From contig NC_046656.1 in assembly GCF_900324485.2 (NCBI RefSeq), positions 15,407,904 to 15,471,903 of the forward strand: a stretch of 64,000 nt of DNA, read 5' to 3'. The notes under the pieces are model-generated. The model worked only from the letters and a program-made list of their open reading frames with translations. It made no database searches and was not told the origin of the DNA. Position 1 is the first letter of the stretch, and each line of letters begins with the position of its first letter. This DNA is from Mastacembelus armatus (Eukaryota > Chordata > Actinopteri > Synbranchiformes > Mastacembelidae). Below, in pieces: positions 52,161 through 64,000 of the stretch. The translations under genes were made by a program, and so were the position numbers.

Positions 52161-54775
52161 TCACGCCCGCGTCAGCAGCTCCTGAGCCCATGTCTTGATG
52201 GCAGAGGTTGTGTGTTGGAGCAGTTGCCATGTTGAGTTGGTAAAGGACAATGCATGCCCCTGCAGACATGATACAGACACCTCACCACTGCAAGAAAGAC
52301 AATGAAAAATCATCAACAACAACTCTACAATACAATGTGCAAAAAGTGTTGGGTCTGAATATTTTTTTTTAAATGACTGTTAAAGAATATTAAAGTCAAG
52401 TGAAAAAGCAGCTTCGAAGTACTGACTTGCAGGAGTCCTGCAGGTTACTCCATGCTCGCTGCAGCAGTTCAGATATGTATGCTAGTGCTGGCAGGATGTA
52501 GTTCTGATGGAGGAAGAGGAGGAGCTCTCTCAGGTATGCCAACACCTGGAACACGCTGTCTGGAGTGTTGGCATTCACCTTGTCAAAGACAAAAAGAAGT
52601 AAAACATCAGTCACAAAAAATTTATTCATTTTTAGTACCTTTTACTTAGTTAATACATTCATTCTGTTAAATCAAGATCTAAGTGGAACTGATTTAACAG
52701 CATGAAGTAAACATTACTGAAGGACAGTTTATTGTTATTTATACAGTCTTACCCATTCTATGACCAGCGGTGTCTTTTCTTTTACCCAAAGGATTAACTG
52801 AGTGGTGTTTTCAGAGATGAACATGGCTCCTGCTTTTGCTTTTTCCAAACCTTGTTCCATTAGTGGCCCCAAAACTCGAGCACACTCAGAGTAATAATAT
52901 GGAGTGTTTGTCTCCAACCAGCTTTAGAAAGTACAGAAAACAAAGAATACAAAACATAAGTTGAATTGCTTATCTCCCTGGAAAGTTTTTAAACATATGC
53001 AGAGTTTAATGATTTGTCATGGATCTTGTCCTTTAGGTCCATAATCATATTAGGAGTCTTAATGTTTGAGGGTGAAATCGTACTTGAAGCCTTGTTTTGA
53101 GTAGACTGTTATTTTGCTCCAGGCCTGCTGAGATACGGCTGTGGCCCCTGAGCTGTGCAGGTACCTGGCTGTGGTGGAATCTGAAACAAAAAAAAAAACA
53201 AACCATAAAACCTCAAAAAAAAAAAAAAAAGAAAAAAAAGTTTAAGGAAACGGCAATGCAAGTTTTGATAAGTGACTGTGCTGTGTTACAGCACTCAGAC
53301 AGACCTGTGAAGGAACCATGAGATCTGATGTCATGTGCAATGAAGCCACCAGCAAACACAAGCAGAACCATGACCAATTTGGTCCAGGGAAACCCATGAC
53401 CACGCATCTTCACCTGCAGATTCTGAAAACAGAAAAGATTCAAATTTTTATTCTTGTGTCTGAGGTAGAACAGCATACAAATTTGAGAGGAATGACATCT
53501 TTTGATGTTTTTTGAAAATAGTAAGTAAATATAGACCCTGACAAATTCTGATATTCAAGAAGTTGGGATCAAATATACTTCGTTTCCAGTAATTTCATCT
53601 GACCTGGCAGAGGTTATTGCACTCCTGAAGGTCCCGAGATTCAATGCTGTCTCTCATTTCCTCATTGGTCACTCTAAAAGACTGGATTGTTTCTTCGAGG
53701 TTTTTCCGCAGCTAAAGATAGAAAAAAGTACAACAGTCAAGTGCAAGATAATCCAAGATACTATAATGGGGAGTTCATACATACTTCATGCTGCAGCCTG
53801 CCTGCTGTGTCATTACACTTATTTCTGAGTGTAAACATGCCCTAATACAATATTCCCATGAAAGTGAGCAGTCATACCTTTGGAGGCAGGACATTCCAAG
53901 ACTTCAATAAATGATTCAACAGCAGACTGGAAAAAAAAGAAAAAAAAAAGAAATGAATGGTCACCTGAAAAATCTAAACTGCATCCCCATGTGTCCATAG
54001 CCCTTTGATATTTAATTCAGTGGTAAATGTTAGTATCTAAACCTTATAAAAACTCATTTTTATAGAGAATGATGCATATGTGTATAACTCACCTGGACTG
54101 TGGTAAGTGTTTGGTATAGAGCTGCCTCCACACTCCTAGACTCTGTACATCCACACACAAACACTCAGTCATGCTGCTGAGAAGCTGCAAGGACAATAAA
54201 AGAAGAACAGAAAGGCAGAAGGAGAATGACGAGTAAGAGACAACTCTATTTTTGAAGTGCTACATTCCACATCTTTCCTTTATGTCCTAGAGAACATTTG
54301 GTTGGTTTTGACCTTGAGGCTTTTTAGTTACACAACAGTGACAGCAGTAGCAACTCAAGACCACATCTCACACAAAACATGTCCTTCCGCTGTATTTTCA
54401 AGTATTTCATGACTGCTTACGGCACGGGTCATCACAATGAGCCTAGTAACGAGTGTATGGTCGGTCATTTATCTGTATGAATTATGCTCAGATACTCAGA
54501 CCTTTGCAGCAATAGTCTTATGTAGAAATATTTTTTTTAAATTCTTCCACAAGTGTGTGTGCGTGTGTGGTTTATACCTCTCTCTTCATGTCATCTGGAC
54601 AGTGCGGGGTGGCTCTGGACAAAAATGATGGCAGATATGTGTGTAATGTGTTCTCAGGTTTGGCTCCAAATGCAAGGACTTTAAGTCGAGGGTACAGGCG
54701 CCTGAGCTGCTCCTGGAGACTGAACACAAGCAAAAAAAAGTTTAAAAATGCTTATTAATTTTGTTATTAGGCTGT

Positions 54776-54806
<31 letters not shown>

Positions 54807-57800
54807 TATATCACATCACTAAAACTTAGGATACACACATTAGCCACACAAAGATGGGTTCCACCAACATGCCATGACTTTTTTTCAGTCTTCAGAAATC
54901 ATAAATCAAGCTAACACACTGAGCCCAGAAACCCAAGAGAGCATTATTGTACCAAAACAAACATGGAGGGCAACCCATAACTGTCATCAGCTGATTCAGA
55001 CTGGAGCAGACTTGGTCCTATTTTGCTGGATCAGTCATCACGCCCTTAACATTCATAATGGGCTCAACGGTCATAGAGTGTGTTAAGTTGTGAACATTGT
55101 GTTAAAATGCACATAAATGTTTTCACTTCCAAAGGAGAAGAACAGAAACGATCAGTGAAACAGCAAAATCACTTACAGTATTTCTGTTTTCTTTACAATC
55201 ATCATTTGTGAGTGATGACAAACTCAACTGTTTCTCATGGATATAAAGAAGAATGATAAATATGTATGTACATATATATATATATATATATATAAATATA
55301 AAAGTGTTGAAGAAATATATATATTTAACAAATGGGAAAATTGGCCACAGATCAAAAGCAAAACATGAATATTCAAAATGATGCAGTACTAAAAATGCAA
55401 TGCAAATATTTTTAAAAGCCCTCGAGCATCTTCCCTGCATATGCAGATGAACCACAGTGACTTTGCACTTCTCTTCCCGAACTCACCACTTGTGGTTGTT
55501 TAATTGGGTATAATTTGGGGCTAAGCATCCAAGTGAAATTCTCAAATATCCATTCTCTACACCCCCTTATTTCTACACTATACAATTATAGGCTGCTCAT
55601 GGAATTGTAACAAAAAATGAAGGAAACTGACAGTGTGTAGAAAAGCTTGCATTAGTTTACACTCACCTTGATGGCAGAGCATTCTTGGGCATAAAAGCAA
55701 AATCCAGTAAAGGAAAGAACTCTTTTGGACCCATGATGCCAAATCCCTTTGTCAGGTTTGCATGAAGTCTGGAAAAAGAACAATAAAAGTGTGAGATTCA
55801 TGGTACATTTCAACTTAGTCAGACATTAAAAACACAAAACATCTTTCATGGAACACAATTACATTGTAGAGAGCCTACAGAATCTTATGTCACCACTTGC
55901 AAAATAAATGAAAAGAAAAATAATACTCCTTTTTCACAGACTTACAGAAGAAGGCGCTCCAGATAAGCAATGGCATATGCAGACAAGGACTTCACTCCCA
56001 GTACAGGCAGCATAATACCCAGCCACACTGAAATATAAAACCAGCACTTGATTAATCTCAAACTGAAAGAACATTCAGGTTTGGCCTTAATGTGTCAACA
56101 ACTGGCCCTTTCAGCTTTCCCTATAAAAATGCTTTGAACAACTGCAACCAGCAAAACATGACTATCTATTTAACATGGTGAAACAAAACTGGAGCAGCAT
56201 GAAGGATGAATGGGCTCCAGGGGTGCCTTTTCTGTGGGCTAACAAATCAAACTCACTACCTTTACACCATTCAGGGTAAGTCTGTAAAGTTAAAAGCCAT
56301 CTGGTGTAACTCTGATGACCCATTTAAGGCATCTTCCCCAACTTCCATTGCATATTTCACCAGAAATCGTTTTTATCAGGTCAGGTCCTCCCCAGTCCAG
56401 TTATAGCAAAGCCATAATAAGATCACATTCCTAAAAAGAGTTTCCTCTCAAAAGTTTAGAGAATGTATACTGGTGTTTTATTCGGATTAATTGTTTAAAG
56501 ATGCAAAATATCTTGCATACAAAGTCAGCGAACTGCCTCAGAATGACTCAAATGTGTCTTTCATTGCCTTAGGAGTATCTAATGAGACTTAAACTTATTT
56601 TGCAGATGTACTGTAGATTATGTAATCTTCCAAGTATATTCATCCCACCCTGCCCACATACTATCACCACTTCATTGATGACTCCCCTACCTTACAGCCT
56701 CAACAAATACCAGGCAAAGCCCTAGAGCAGCAGCTGAGTTTTTGAAGATACTCTGTGGTGTTTAAGATCACAGATGGCTGACAGCAGACGTGTTACAGTT
56801 CTAATGTGCACTGTTGCTTCATTAACCCCCAACCTAGAATTTCTGTCAACATAGATTGTTGGGAAAGTGGGAAAAAGACATGGACTAGGAGCAGTACAGT
56901 TCTGAGGAAAATACTGTGCCTACATGCAGTATATAATGAGGTATGTGGCTTTCTAGTTGTGTGACAATGTGTGTTCATTATTTGGTATGTTTGGCCATTA
57001 CCTCTTAGTCCCTGGCTCAGGTCATAAAATCCAGCTTGGCCCAGAGCCCACATGATGGTCAAACACTTCACTGGGCGATTCTGAACTGACCGTAGTAACT
57101 CCAAATACTAGAGAAGAAGGAAAGGAGGAGGAGGGCATTACAACATATTATTGCAGGGTTATTGCTAAAGACAAATCCACAGTACACTGGACAACAGAAC
57201 TGCAACTACCAGTGCACACACTGGTTGGCTGCTGCTCATTTTACAGTTTGAATAAGCAACTGGTGATGGTATAATCTGTACTGTTACTGAATATTTTAAC
57301 CAATACATTCAAAGCAGATGAGAACAGTGAAGCAGCAATTTGTCAATAAACTGCAGGATTCAAGGTCAGACACAAACACCCACCTCAGACAGGTTTTGGG
57401 TAGCTATTTTGGGTTTGTCCTGCAGGATTGCCTGAATGCACACTCTGTAGCCATGTAGCGGTTCTCCTAGAAAGAGAAAGAAAAAGGTGTTGTCTTTTTC
57501 AAGGTTTGTGCTTGGCCTGTTCTTTAACTTTGTTCTTGCCGAACCTTATACATTCTGACTATGATTTGATTGAGAATTCTGGTGGTCTGACTGTGAAATT
57601 ACATCATCTGCAGTTCAAGTGTGGCTGGAACCTCTCAACACAACACAATTACACAGCACCAGAAACTACACTCTCACAAACAACTAGAGTTTGAATTGAC
57701 ACCTGTCTAAAAGAGTTTAAGAAAAACTCAATGTAATAACATTCATTAAGGTATGAATTCAACACCTAATAAACTGAGTATCCATTTGACAGTGATCGAC

Positions 57801-60800
57801 AATTTCATGCAAAATTTTGCATGACAAATTACAAACTTGAAGGATTGCAGAACAGAGCCGAGCAACTTGTTGGCCAAAGCGCAAAATCTGCTCATCTTTT
57901 CATTGAATAAAAAAAAACAGTACACCTCTGGAAACAACACTGAAAAGAGGCCAAGTGAAATCTGTGACAACAAAAAGGAGAAATGGGTGATGTTCAAACC
58001 ACTTGGAGCCTGATTCTCATAACCTCTCACACCTACCCGACTGTCTGTCCAGCTCCCTGAGCATAGTGTAAACGCAGTGGTCGAAGAAATCTGGCAGAAT
58101 TTCGCTGCAACGTCCAATGAGGCCTTTGATCACACCTCTCAGCTCTTTCCCTGTAAGGCAGTATGGGTAGTCTGGGGAAAAGACAGAAAATATATATTTG
58201 AGCTAAGTGCTGACATTTGATAAGTCCAATGTGGCACTGCAGAAACATTTGATGCAACATTTTTTTCCCCCAATGACTCCTAAAAGGTTATATTGAAAGT
58301 GCACTAGAATATATGCACTGAATAATTTGGGGATAATGAAAATAAAACATAGTTTAACCAACCGTGAGCATAACTGCTGAGTGTGGGCTCAGTCTCTGGC
58401 GCAGTCAGATTGAGGTTGAGGTATCCTGCCAGATCTTTGACCCACACTGATGGGTTTCCTGGGAATAGGGTCTGGCTGCGAGCCAACTGCTGCTTCAGAT
58501 CCTCAACATCCAACTAAAAAGAGAAAATGGGACTGAGAAAACCGACACTGCATACACAGAAACAATATGTCTACCATGAACGTGAATGTATATGAAGAAA
58601 TGTAGGGTTTTTACATGGACTTTTACATTTACTTTGTCTTTCCATTTTGCTGAAAATGATCAGTAATGTTCTCCCACCAATATTATGGATGATTAATTGG
58701 TTTACATTTTGCCATAAAAAGCACAGACCACATTTTTCAAACAGTTTACTATCAAGAAATAAGAATGGCTCTGTTCAAGTCATTCACACATGCTTTTAGA
58801 TTGTCAACAAATTCCAATTTTCAATTTCTCGACAACCTGGTAACAGTCAAATTCAAATATAGCCTTTATAATGACAGCAATAGTGTTACTCACAGCTTTG
58901 AAGGCTTCCTCTAGGGTCTTGTGAGTTGAGGAGGTGACTGCATTGCTGGAGTGTGATTTCTTAGATGATTTACTTGATGAAGGCTTTTTGTTTTGAGGAT
59001 CAGCTGGTGGTGGAACCTGCTCCTTGTTCTGTTTTTTCCCCATCTTCTCGAAACTGTCAAACAGAGTCTCTGACATCTTCAGGGGCGCTGAATGAAAGAA
59101 GGCAACTGTGGTTAAACACACCTCTCTATAAAGATAGTAGACACTGTACTTTTTTTGAATGGTCTTCTATGACACTTTCTTTTCTTGTCCTGATCGTCAA
59201 GTTAATCCATGAAAGCGTGGCATTTCCCTCTCTTCTAGCTCACTCCCCTCACATTCTATCCCTTATTTATCCTTTCCACCCTCATTCCACTGCTTGTGTA
59301 ACAGGCTGTTATTATCCAAGACGCTTGCAACATGCAACACTCATTGCAATTCAACAGAGTTAGGACCCTATTTGTTAAACGATGCCCACTTTAACTGAAT
59401 CAAACATCTATTCATATTAGAGCTCAAACATATTTACATAATGAATGCCAATACTTCTTATTTTTAAGCCTGTATGGAGACTCAATGTTGACTGTATCAA
59501 TTTCATAAAAACTCCCCAAAACTTGATATTCTTATTAACTCTTAAAACAATGTGAAATCCTCTAAAAGGATTAGGCTGATATTTTTCTTGTCAACAAATC
59601 CCATTCAACACCAGCGTATTTGATTAATATCAATCTCATTTTCTCTTAATAATGAAACAAATCTCTATAAACACATCATAAATACAATTTTTAAAAAAAA
59701 AATCAGCTTATTAGTTGATTTTCCTAACACACCTTGACACTGTAGTTTTAGTTGACTTAACTCAAAAAGGAGAAAACTATTTTCTTTGGTTCACGCAGCA
59801 ATGTAGCGATGCAATGCAGCAAACAAGGAATCCAGTCTGACCCACCCAAAAACTTCAATAGTTGTGATACAAAGAAAGGACTTGTTTTATCACTCAACTG
59901 CCATAACGACATTTAAGTGTCAAAACTATACTTCACTTTCGTTAGTAGAAATAAGGAAACCACAACAAGCAGACCAAAGTCATGAGCTGCATTTGTTTTA
60001 CAGTGAAATCCAGTTGTTGCAGCATGAAAGCTGAGAGTGATGTAATCTGACCTGGTGTTCATGTCTATTAACAGGACACTTCACATATAGACTCATACAC
60101 TACCAGTCAAACATTTGGACACACTATCCCATTCAATTCAACAGGAAAGTGTGTCCAAACATTTGACTGGTAGTGTATAAGAAAACAGACAGCAGACAAT
60201 CCTGCACATCTGATGATGGCCTGACAAAATCTCATGAATGAAAGAAGAGCACTTGTCAGCTATCCAATAACTTGTTCAAACATGTAGTGTTAAACAAAAC
60301 CAACAGGGGTATCTTATCAATAGTTTCAACATACCCAATACACATGTAAACAGCAATCACATACAGTAAGTGTAGTTTCAGCGCACCACTTTAAAAACCT
60401 AAAAACATGCAAAAATATTTTTTTAGCCTGCTCTAACAGATACAAACGCCTCAGGCTGAACTGGGAGTTGGGGGTTTACTTCAAAGGTTCAAAAGCCACA
60501 AACTGAGCAGTCTTCAGTCTCATGATTTAAGTGCTGGGAGCCTTTGAGGGACAAAGTGAGGTCTGCCAAAAATGCTCATTGATAGTGCTATAGTAATTGT
60601 CTCGTGGAGTTCATAATTAAATGTATTGATATTTAGAGCTGGGTAAAAGCATGTCAGGTTTTAAAGTGTCAGTGGCCATGCAGATTAAATGCATGACTTT
60701 CTGACTGACACAGCCATGGTCACAGTGATCACACAGACAGACCTTGGAATGGCAGACTCGCTGATAAAACTTGCACAAAAACAAATACTAGTTTCAAGGA

Positions 60801-62630
60801 CAGATCTAATCTTTTTTACTATGCAACATAGTAGAAAAGCAACAATACCTAGCAACAGCAACAATACCTACAGGAACAATGGTAGTTTCTGCCAGGCTGA
60901 TAAAATGTAAACAATTCATCATAGGTCTGTAATTATGCTCTCCCACATTGGGCCTAGCGGACAGTCTCATGTGTGGGAACCTCCCACAGAAAAGTGCTGG
61001 CAAACAGACATGTGCTACATAGAAACAAAGCTCAGGTGGTTAACCAGACATGTAGTAAGCAGATAGTACTCATACTGAAAGTCATCTGACTTGCAAAGCT
61101 GAAAAATACTGGTCAAAAACTTTTTTTTTGTCACCATCGTCTGGTAACATTTGTTTCTGGTGGTGAAATGGGGATGTTGTTAGTACAGTTCAAAACAACC
61201 ACACAGGAAACTACTTAATAAAGTCACCATAATGTTTACTATGGGCAGATTAACATGCTAAGGTCCCAGAGGATAACAATTGCTGGCCCCTATTAATAAC
61301 AGTTGCCTCCCAATCTATGTGTGTAGTTTTCACTAGGATATGACCTGATCCCATATTTTCTGCATGGTAATTTGATTTAATACAAACTATGGGAACTAGG
61401 CTTCCCAACTCTAAGGGCCATTTGGCTTCTGAGACCCCATGGCAGTTGTTCAACTGGTAACCTTACCTTACTGTTCTTCAACTATCTGTTACAATCTGTT
61501 ACAGGTCTGTGCAAACCAAAGGGTTAATTTTACTTTTGGTTACTTTTCTCATTATGGTATTAATAATTTGGTCAAATACAAAGAAGAACTGAAACAACAA
61601 GTCACTAAGTAAAATAGAAATAAAAAATAGAGAGATTTTTAGAAGATCTGAAATAAGATTTCCTATAGGTCATGTCTTAAGAGTTCTTGTGTCCGATGAC
61701 CACAAATTTACTGTTGGACAAAAAAAAAAAAAAAAAAGAAAAAGAGAAGCTGCATATTAGAGAACATGAATTCAGCAAATGTTTGCTATATATTTGATCA
61801 AATCGTACTGGTAGACCAAATAGTCATTGTTTCAGCTCTTTAAAATAGGGCATAGGTGACGGAAATAATACATCGATAGCTTAACGCAGAAGTGACAGCT
61901 GTCAATGTACCGTAGGCTCTGCTCATGGTAACAAGCCTATTCTTAACATTATAATCTCCAGATACAACTTAACAACAACGACGAGAAGCATTCAGAAATA
62001 TAGCAGGACCAGTGAATCAAACATGCTATAAGGCAGCTACGCATGCTTTGGACGTGAAGCTCCTCGATGATGGTGCTGCTGTTGACAACACTACTGGAGG
62101 TGCTGCTATCAGGCTAACAGCACATCTTTTAGCTGGAAAGGCTAGCGTTAGCTACGTGGAGGAGCACAGAGCACAGGAAGTTCACTTAGCCATCACTTTG
62201 AAAGTAAAACTTGACTGTAGCCACTCAGATAACTTGGTAAAACCTCCCAACCCCCAAAATCAAATCATTGTAACTTAGCAGCTCGAAGCTAAGCTAGCTA
62301 GGTTAGCGTTTAAAATCATGCCATCTCCCACTTCAACAAAACCACAGTGAGGACACCAAATGTTTACGTTTAAGGAGGCAGCTTAGCGTATGAACACAGC
62401 TACACATTTCTCCTTTCATTTGAGCTAAAAGAGTCACGGGGTAGATGACAGTCGCCCACAGCGGGCCATGTTCACTTACGTCTGGATGGCTGGTTAGATT
62501 CACCGAGGGCTTTTCTTCCCCCGTTGCCGGTTTTCTTCTCCGCCGGGTTCTTCCCTCCTCCTGAGCTGTGGCTTTTCTTTCCTTTCTTCACGACCTCCCA
62601 TTTGCCGGCTGAGCCATTATTTGAAGCCAT
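52161..62630 (-). CDS. tmem214: Transmembrane protein 214
   Basis: ER membrane protein, in human linked to ER-stress apoptosis through procaspase-4. Seventeen coding exons in transcript order: 62630-62480, 59087-58894, 58513-58363, 58171-58037, 57466-57384, 57107-57002, 56027-55946, 55768-55667, 54719-54578, 54184-54093, 53926-53878, 53711-53604, 53422-53305, 53180-53084, 52921-52753, 52578-52427, 52287-52161. All phases join to 685 residues (human 689). It starts MASNNGSAGKWEVVKKGKK. Family runs include KQNKEQVPPPA, GNPSVWVKDLAGYLN, CIQAILQDKPKIAT, CLTIMWALGQAGF and LAFGAKPENTLHTYLPSFLS. Two hydrophobic segments lie near residues 478-496 (KLVMVLLVFAGGFIA) and 609-632. The N-terminal part is Lys-rich and probably cytosolic. 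The first intron, 3.4 kb, is the longest. No lesion was seen. Confidence 0.97.
54791..54811 (+). repeat. (TA)n microsatellite after a poly-A run
   Basis: About ten TA units follow 15 A residues in a tmem214 intron. Confidence 0.9.
55272..55294 (+). repeat. (TA)n microsatellite
   Basis: About eleven TA units in the same tmem214 intron, next to imperfect TA-rich sequence. Confidence 0.9.
59088..62479 (-). other. tmem214: tmem214 first intron
   Basis: A 3.4-kb intron holding one MITE (60096-60177) and an A-rich run near 61,720. An 88-codon plus-strand frame at 62012-62278 has no recognisable domain. The intron end nearest exon 1 is richer in CpG and is probably part of the promoter region. Confidence 0.7.
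60096..60177. mobile_element. 82-bp palindromic MITE, copy 2
   Basis: The ends read tacactaccagtcaaacattt and its near-perfect inverse atttgactggtagtgta, flanked by TA. The arms carry ttggacacac and gtgtgtccaa. It is the same family and the same length as 9280-9361 and better preserved. It lies inside tmem214 intron 1. Confidence 0.88.
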
Positions 62631-62724
62631 GTTTCTGGTCCAAATGGGGTGTTATTACCTCGGGGTGCTGAATGAGGCAGGACGACGGGACGCACCGTCA
62701 ACGGCTCTGATCGTTCAAACGTCC

Positions 62725-62756
62725 GCGTGCCACGTCTATTTGTCGGCATGACGTCA
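62725..62756. promoter_or_regulatory. tmem214: CRE and XBP1-like motifs upstream of tmem214
   Basis: A perfect palindromic cAMP-response element TGACGTCA is at 62749-62756, about 120 bases upstream of the ATG. Within 20 bases lies gccacgtct, whose core resembles the CCACGT of XBP1/ATF6 unfolded-protein-response sites. Both fit an ER-stress-linked gene, but motif matches alone are weak evidence. Confidence 0.4.
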
Positions 62757-64000
62757 GAGCGATACGTTTGAACTTTCATTTCTGCGCACTTTTCGTAAAT
62801 GTTTTCATTAAAGTGTCTTAAAGGTTTACCCCAAGTACATTTGATTCAAGTTTTCTCTAAGTTCATATTCAATTATACATACTTTTAATTAACTCAATGA
62901 TCCGTAAAATGTAAATCAGTTTTGCATAAAATACATTTAAAAATGGCGTCTGCCTAGAGTTTAAACTGAAATTTTCCATGTCGTTTCTGAAATGTGAGAA
63001 TTTGCTGCTTCTCTTTTTCTAATGTCTAATAATCTTTGGGTTTTGTGTTGTTGCTCAGAAAAAAACAATAGTTTAGTAAATCAATAGTAAATTTTAAGAA
63101 ATTGTGACCTTTCAGAAGGTTCTGACATTTCATAGCCCAGCAATTACCTAATTGGAGAATTGTGAAAATGATTAGTAGATTAACCAATAATGAAATAATT
63201 AGCTGCCACATTTATCACAAAACTCAATAAACATACTTTTACTCATTGTCAACTTTATCAGATCTAATGTCCCCATAACTGAATCATTTAATGGACTAAT
63301 AAATAGTTTATCTTATCCACATCAATTTTAGAAATGTACTCTACTAAGGGTTGATTGAAATTATTGGTTCTTTTGTTTACAAGTGCCAGGTTCATTTAAA
63401 CCTAGTGCAGTTTTCTGTCTGGCTGCTGTCTTCAGAACAGACGGTGAGTGTTGGCTCCAGGGCCTGTCTAATGAATCACTTAAATGTTTGGCACAAACCT
63501 CCTGGGTCTCTGTCAAGATATTTTCCATTCAGTATGAGTGGACACCTAACCAGTGACCACAGTAGAAATCCCACTGGTGGAATATGCTAATGTTTTCCTC
63601 TCATGTGACATATATGTACAAATTATTTTTTGACTATATGATGGCAAGACACACGCTATACATGTATGTGTGTGTGTCTATGTGTGTGTGTGTGTTTGTG
63701 TGATGTAAATAGTTTGTCAGAGTGTATTACTGCTTTGCATTGGGAATACAAATTAGATAATACAGATAGCACACACGATAAGGCTTGTTACTTTTCTTAA
63801 ACCTCAGAGCTTTATTTCATTCCAACAGATGCAAGAGTATCACATGGTTGCCATGGCAACTAACTGTGAGGGGGTTTGATGTTTTCTTCTCTCAGACCTG
63901 TCCAAATAATGTCAATCACACACAGCCTGTCTGTCTGCCACAATAAACCACACCCATAGCTCCTTGCCATCTACTATTGCGTTTTAACGCTATGCAACAA
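62757..64000. other. Intergenic region upstream of tmem214
   Basis: AT-rich sequence with an imperfect TG repeat near 63,667-63,700 and a palindromic X-box at 63847-63860. No coding exon was recognised. A TTTATT near 63,810 could be the poly(A) signal of a minus-strand gene lying beyond the window. Confidence 0.5.
63847..63860. promoter_or_regulatory. Perfect X-box (RFX) palindrome
   Basis: GTTGCCATGGCAAC is a full inverted repeat matching the RFX-factor binding consensus used by many ciliary and neural genes. It sits 1.2 kb upstream of tmem214, and its target gene is unknown. Confidence 0.45.

Larger units (their letters stand above)
53935..56945 (-). other. tmem214: tmem214 central introns with simple repeats
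   Basis: Introns 54720-55666 and 56028-57001 exceed 300 bases. A poly-A run followed by (TA)n sits at 54776-54811, and a second (TA)n at 55272-55294. No RNA gene or transposon was recognised. Confidence 0.7.

Noticed and set aside
62012-62278. An 88-codon plus-strand frame
   Set aside because: It lies in tmem214 intron 1, has no domain and no supporting splice sites.

Overview
This window is vertebrate nuclear DNA and almost certainly comes from a ray-finned (teleost) fish. Genes are split by GT-AG introns, introns are short and AT-rich, poly(A) signals are AATAAA, and the repeats are typical of fish: a TGGA-tailed SINE-like element, a Tc1-like transposon relic and 82-bp palindromic MITEs. 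I cannot name the species. Five protein genes and four tRNA genes are supported. Exon boundaries were read by eye from splice signals, phase and similarity to the human proteins as I remember them.

Layout. 1-27.9 kb: the 3' part of scara5 (+), coding the stalk, a 28-triplet collagen stretch and a two-exon SRCR domain; its cytoplasmic and membrane exons lie before base 1. Its large introns hold most of the repeats. 27.9-32.1 kb: no recognisable gene. 32.1-38.0 kb: pbk (TOPK mitotic kinase, +, 6 coding exons, 341 aa). 38.0-45.1 kb: esco2 (cohesin acetyltransferase, -, 14 coding exons, about 655 aa), tail-to-tail with pbk. 45.6-48.7 kb: ccdc25 (+, 9 coding exons, 207 aa), head-to-head with esco2. 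49.1-50.8 kb: four identical tRNA-Ala(AGC) genes, all on the minus strand. 51.0-62.7 kb: tmem214 (-, 17 coding exons, 685 aa). 62.7-64 kb: intergenic, with the tmem214 promoter at its left edge.

The order and relative orientation scara5-pbk-esco2-ccdc25 matches human 8p21 as I recall it. tmem214 belongs to human 2p23, so the tRNA array sits at the joint between two ancestral blocks. pbk and esco2 are both cell-division genes, and each has a CDE/CHR-like promoter motif. All five proteins look intact, and no gene here looks foreign.

I found no undescribed multi-gene system. The most unusual piece of sequence is an esco2 intron made almost entirely of degenerate AGT/ACT-type triplets in alternating complementary blocks. 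Other items worth a look are the tRNA array, the non-canonical pbk C-terminus, and an unclassified intronic repeat present twice.
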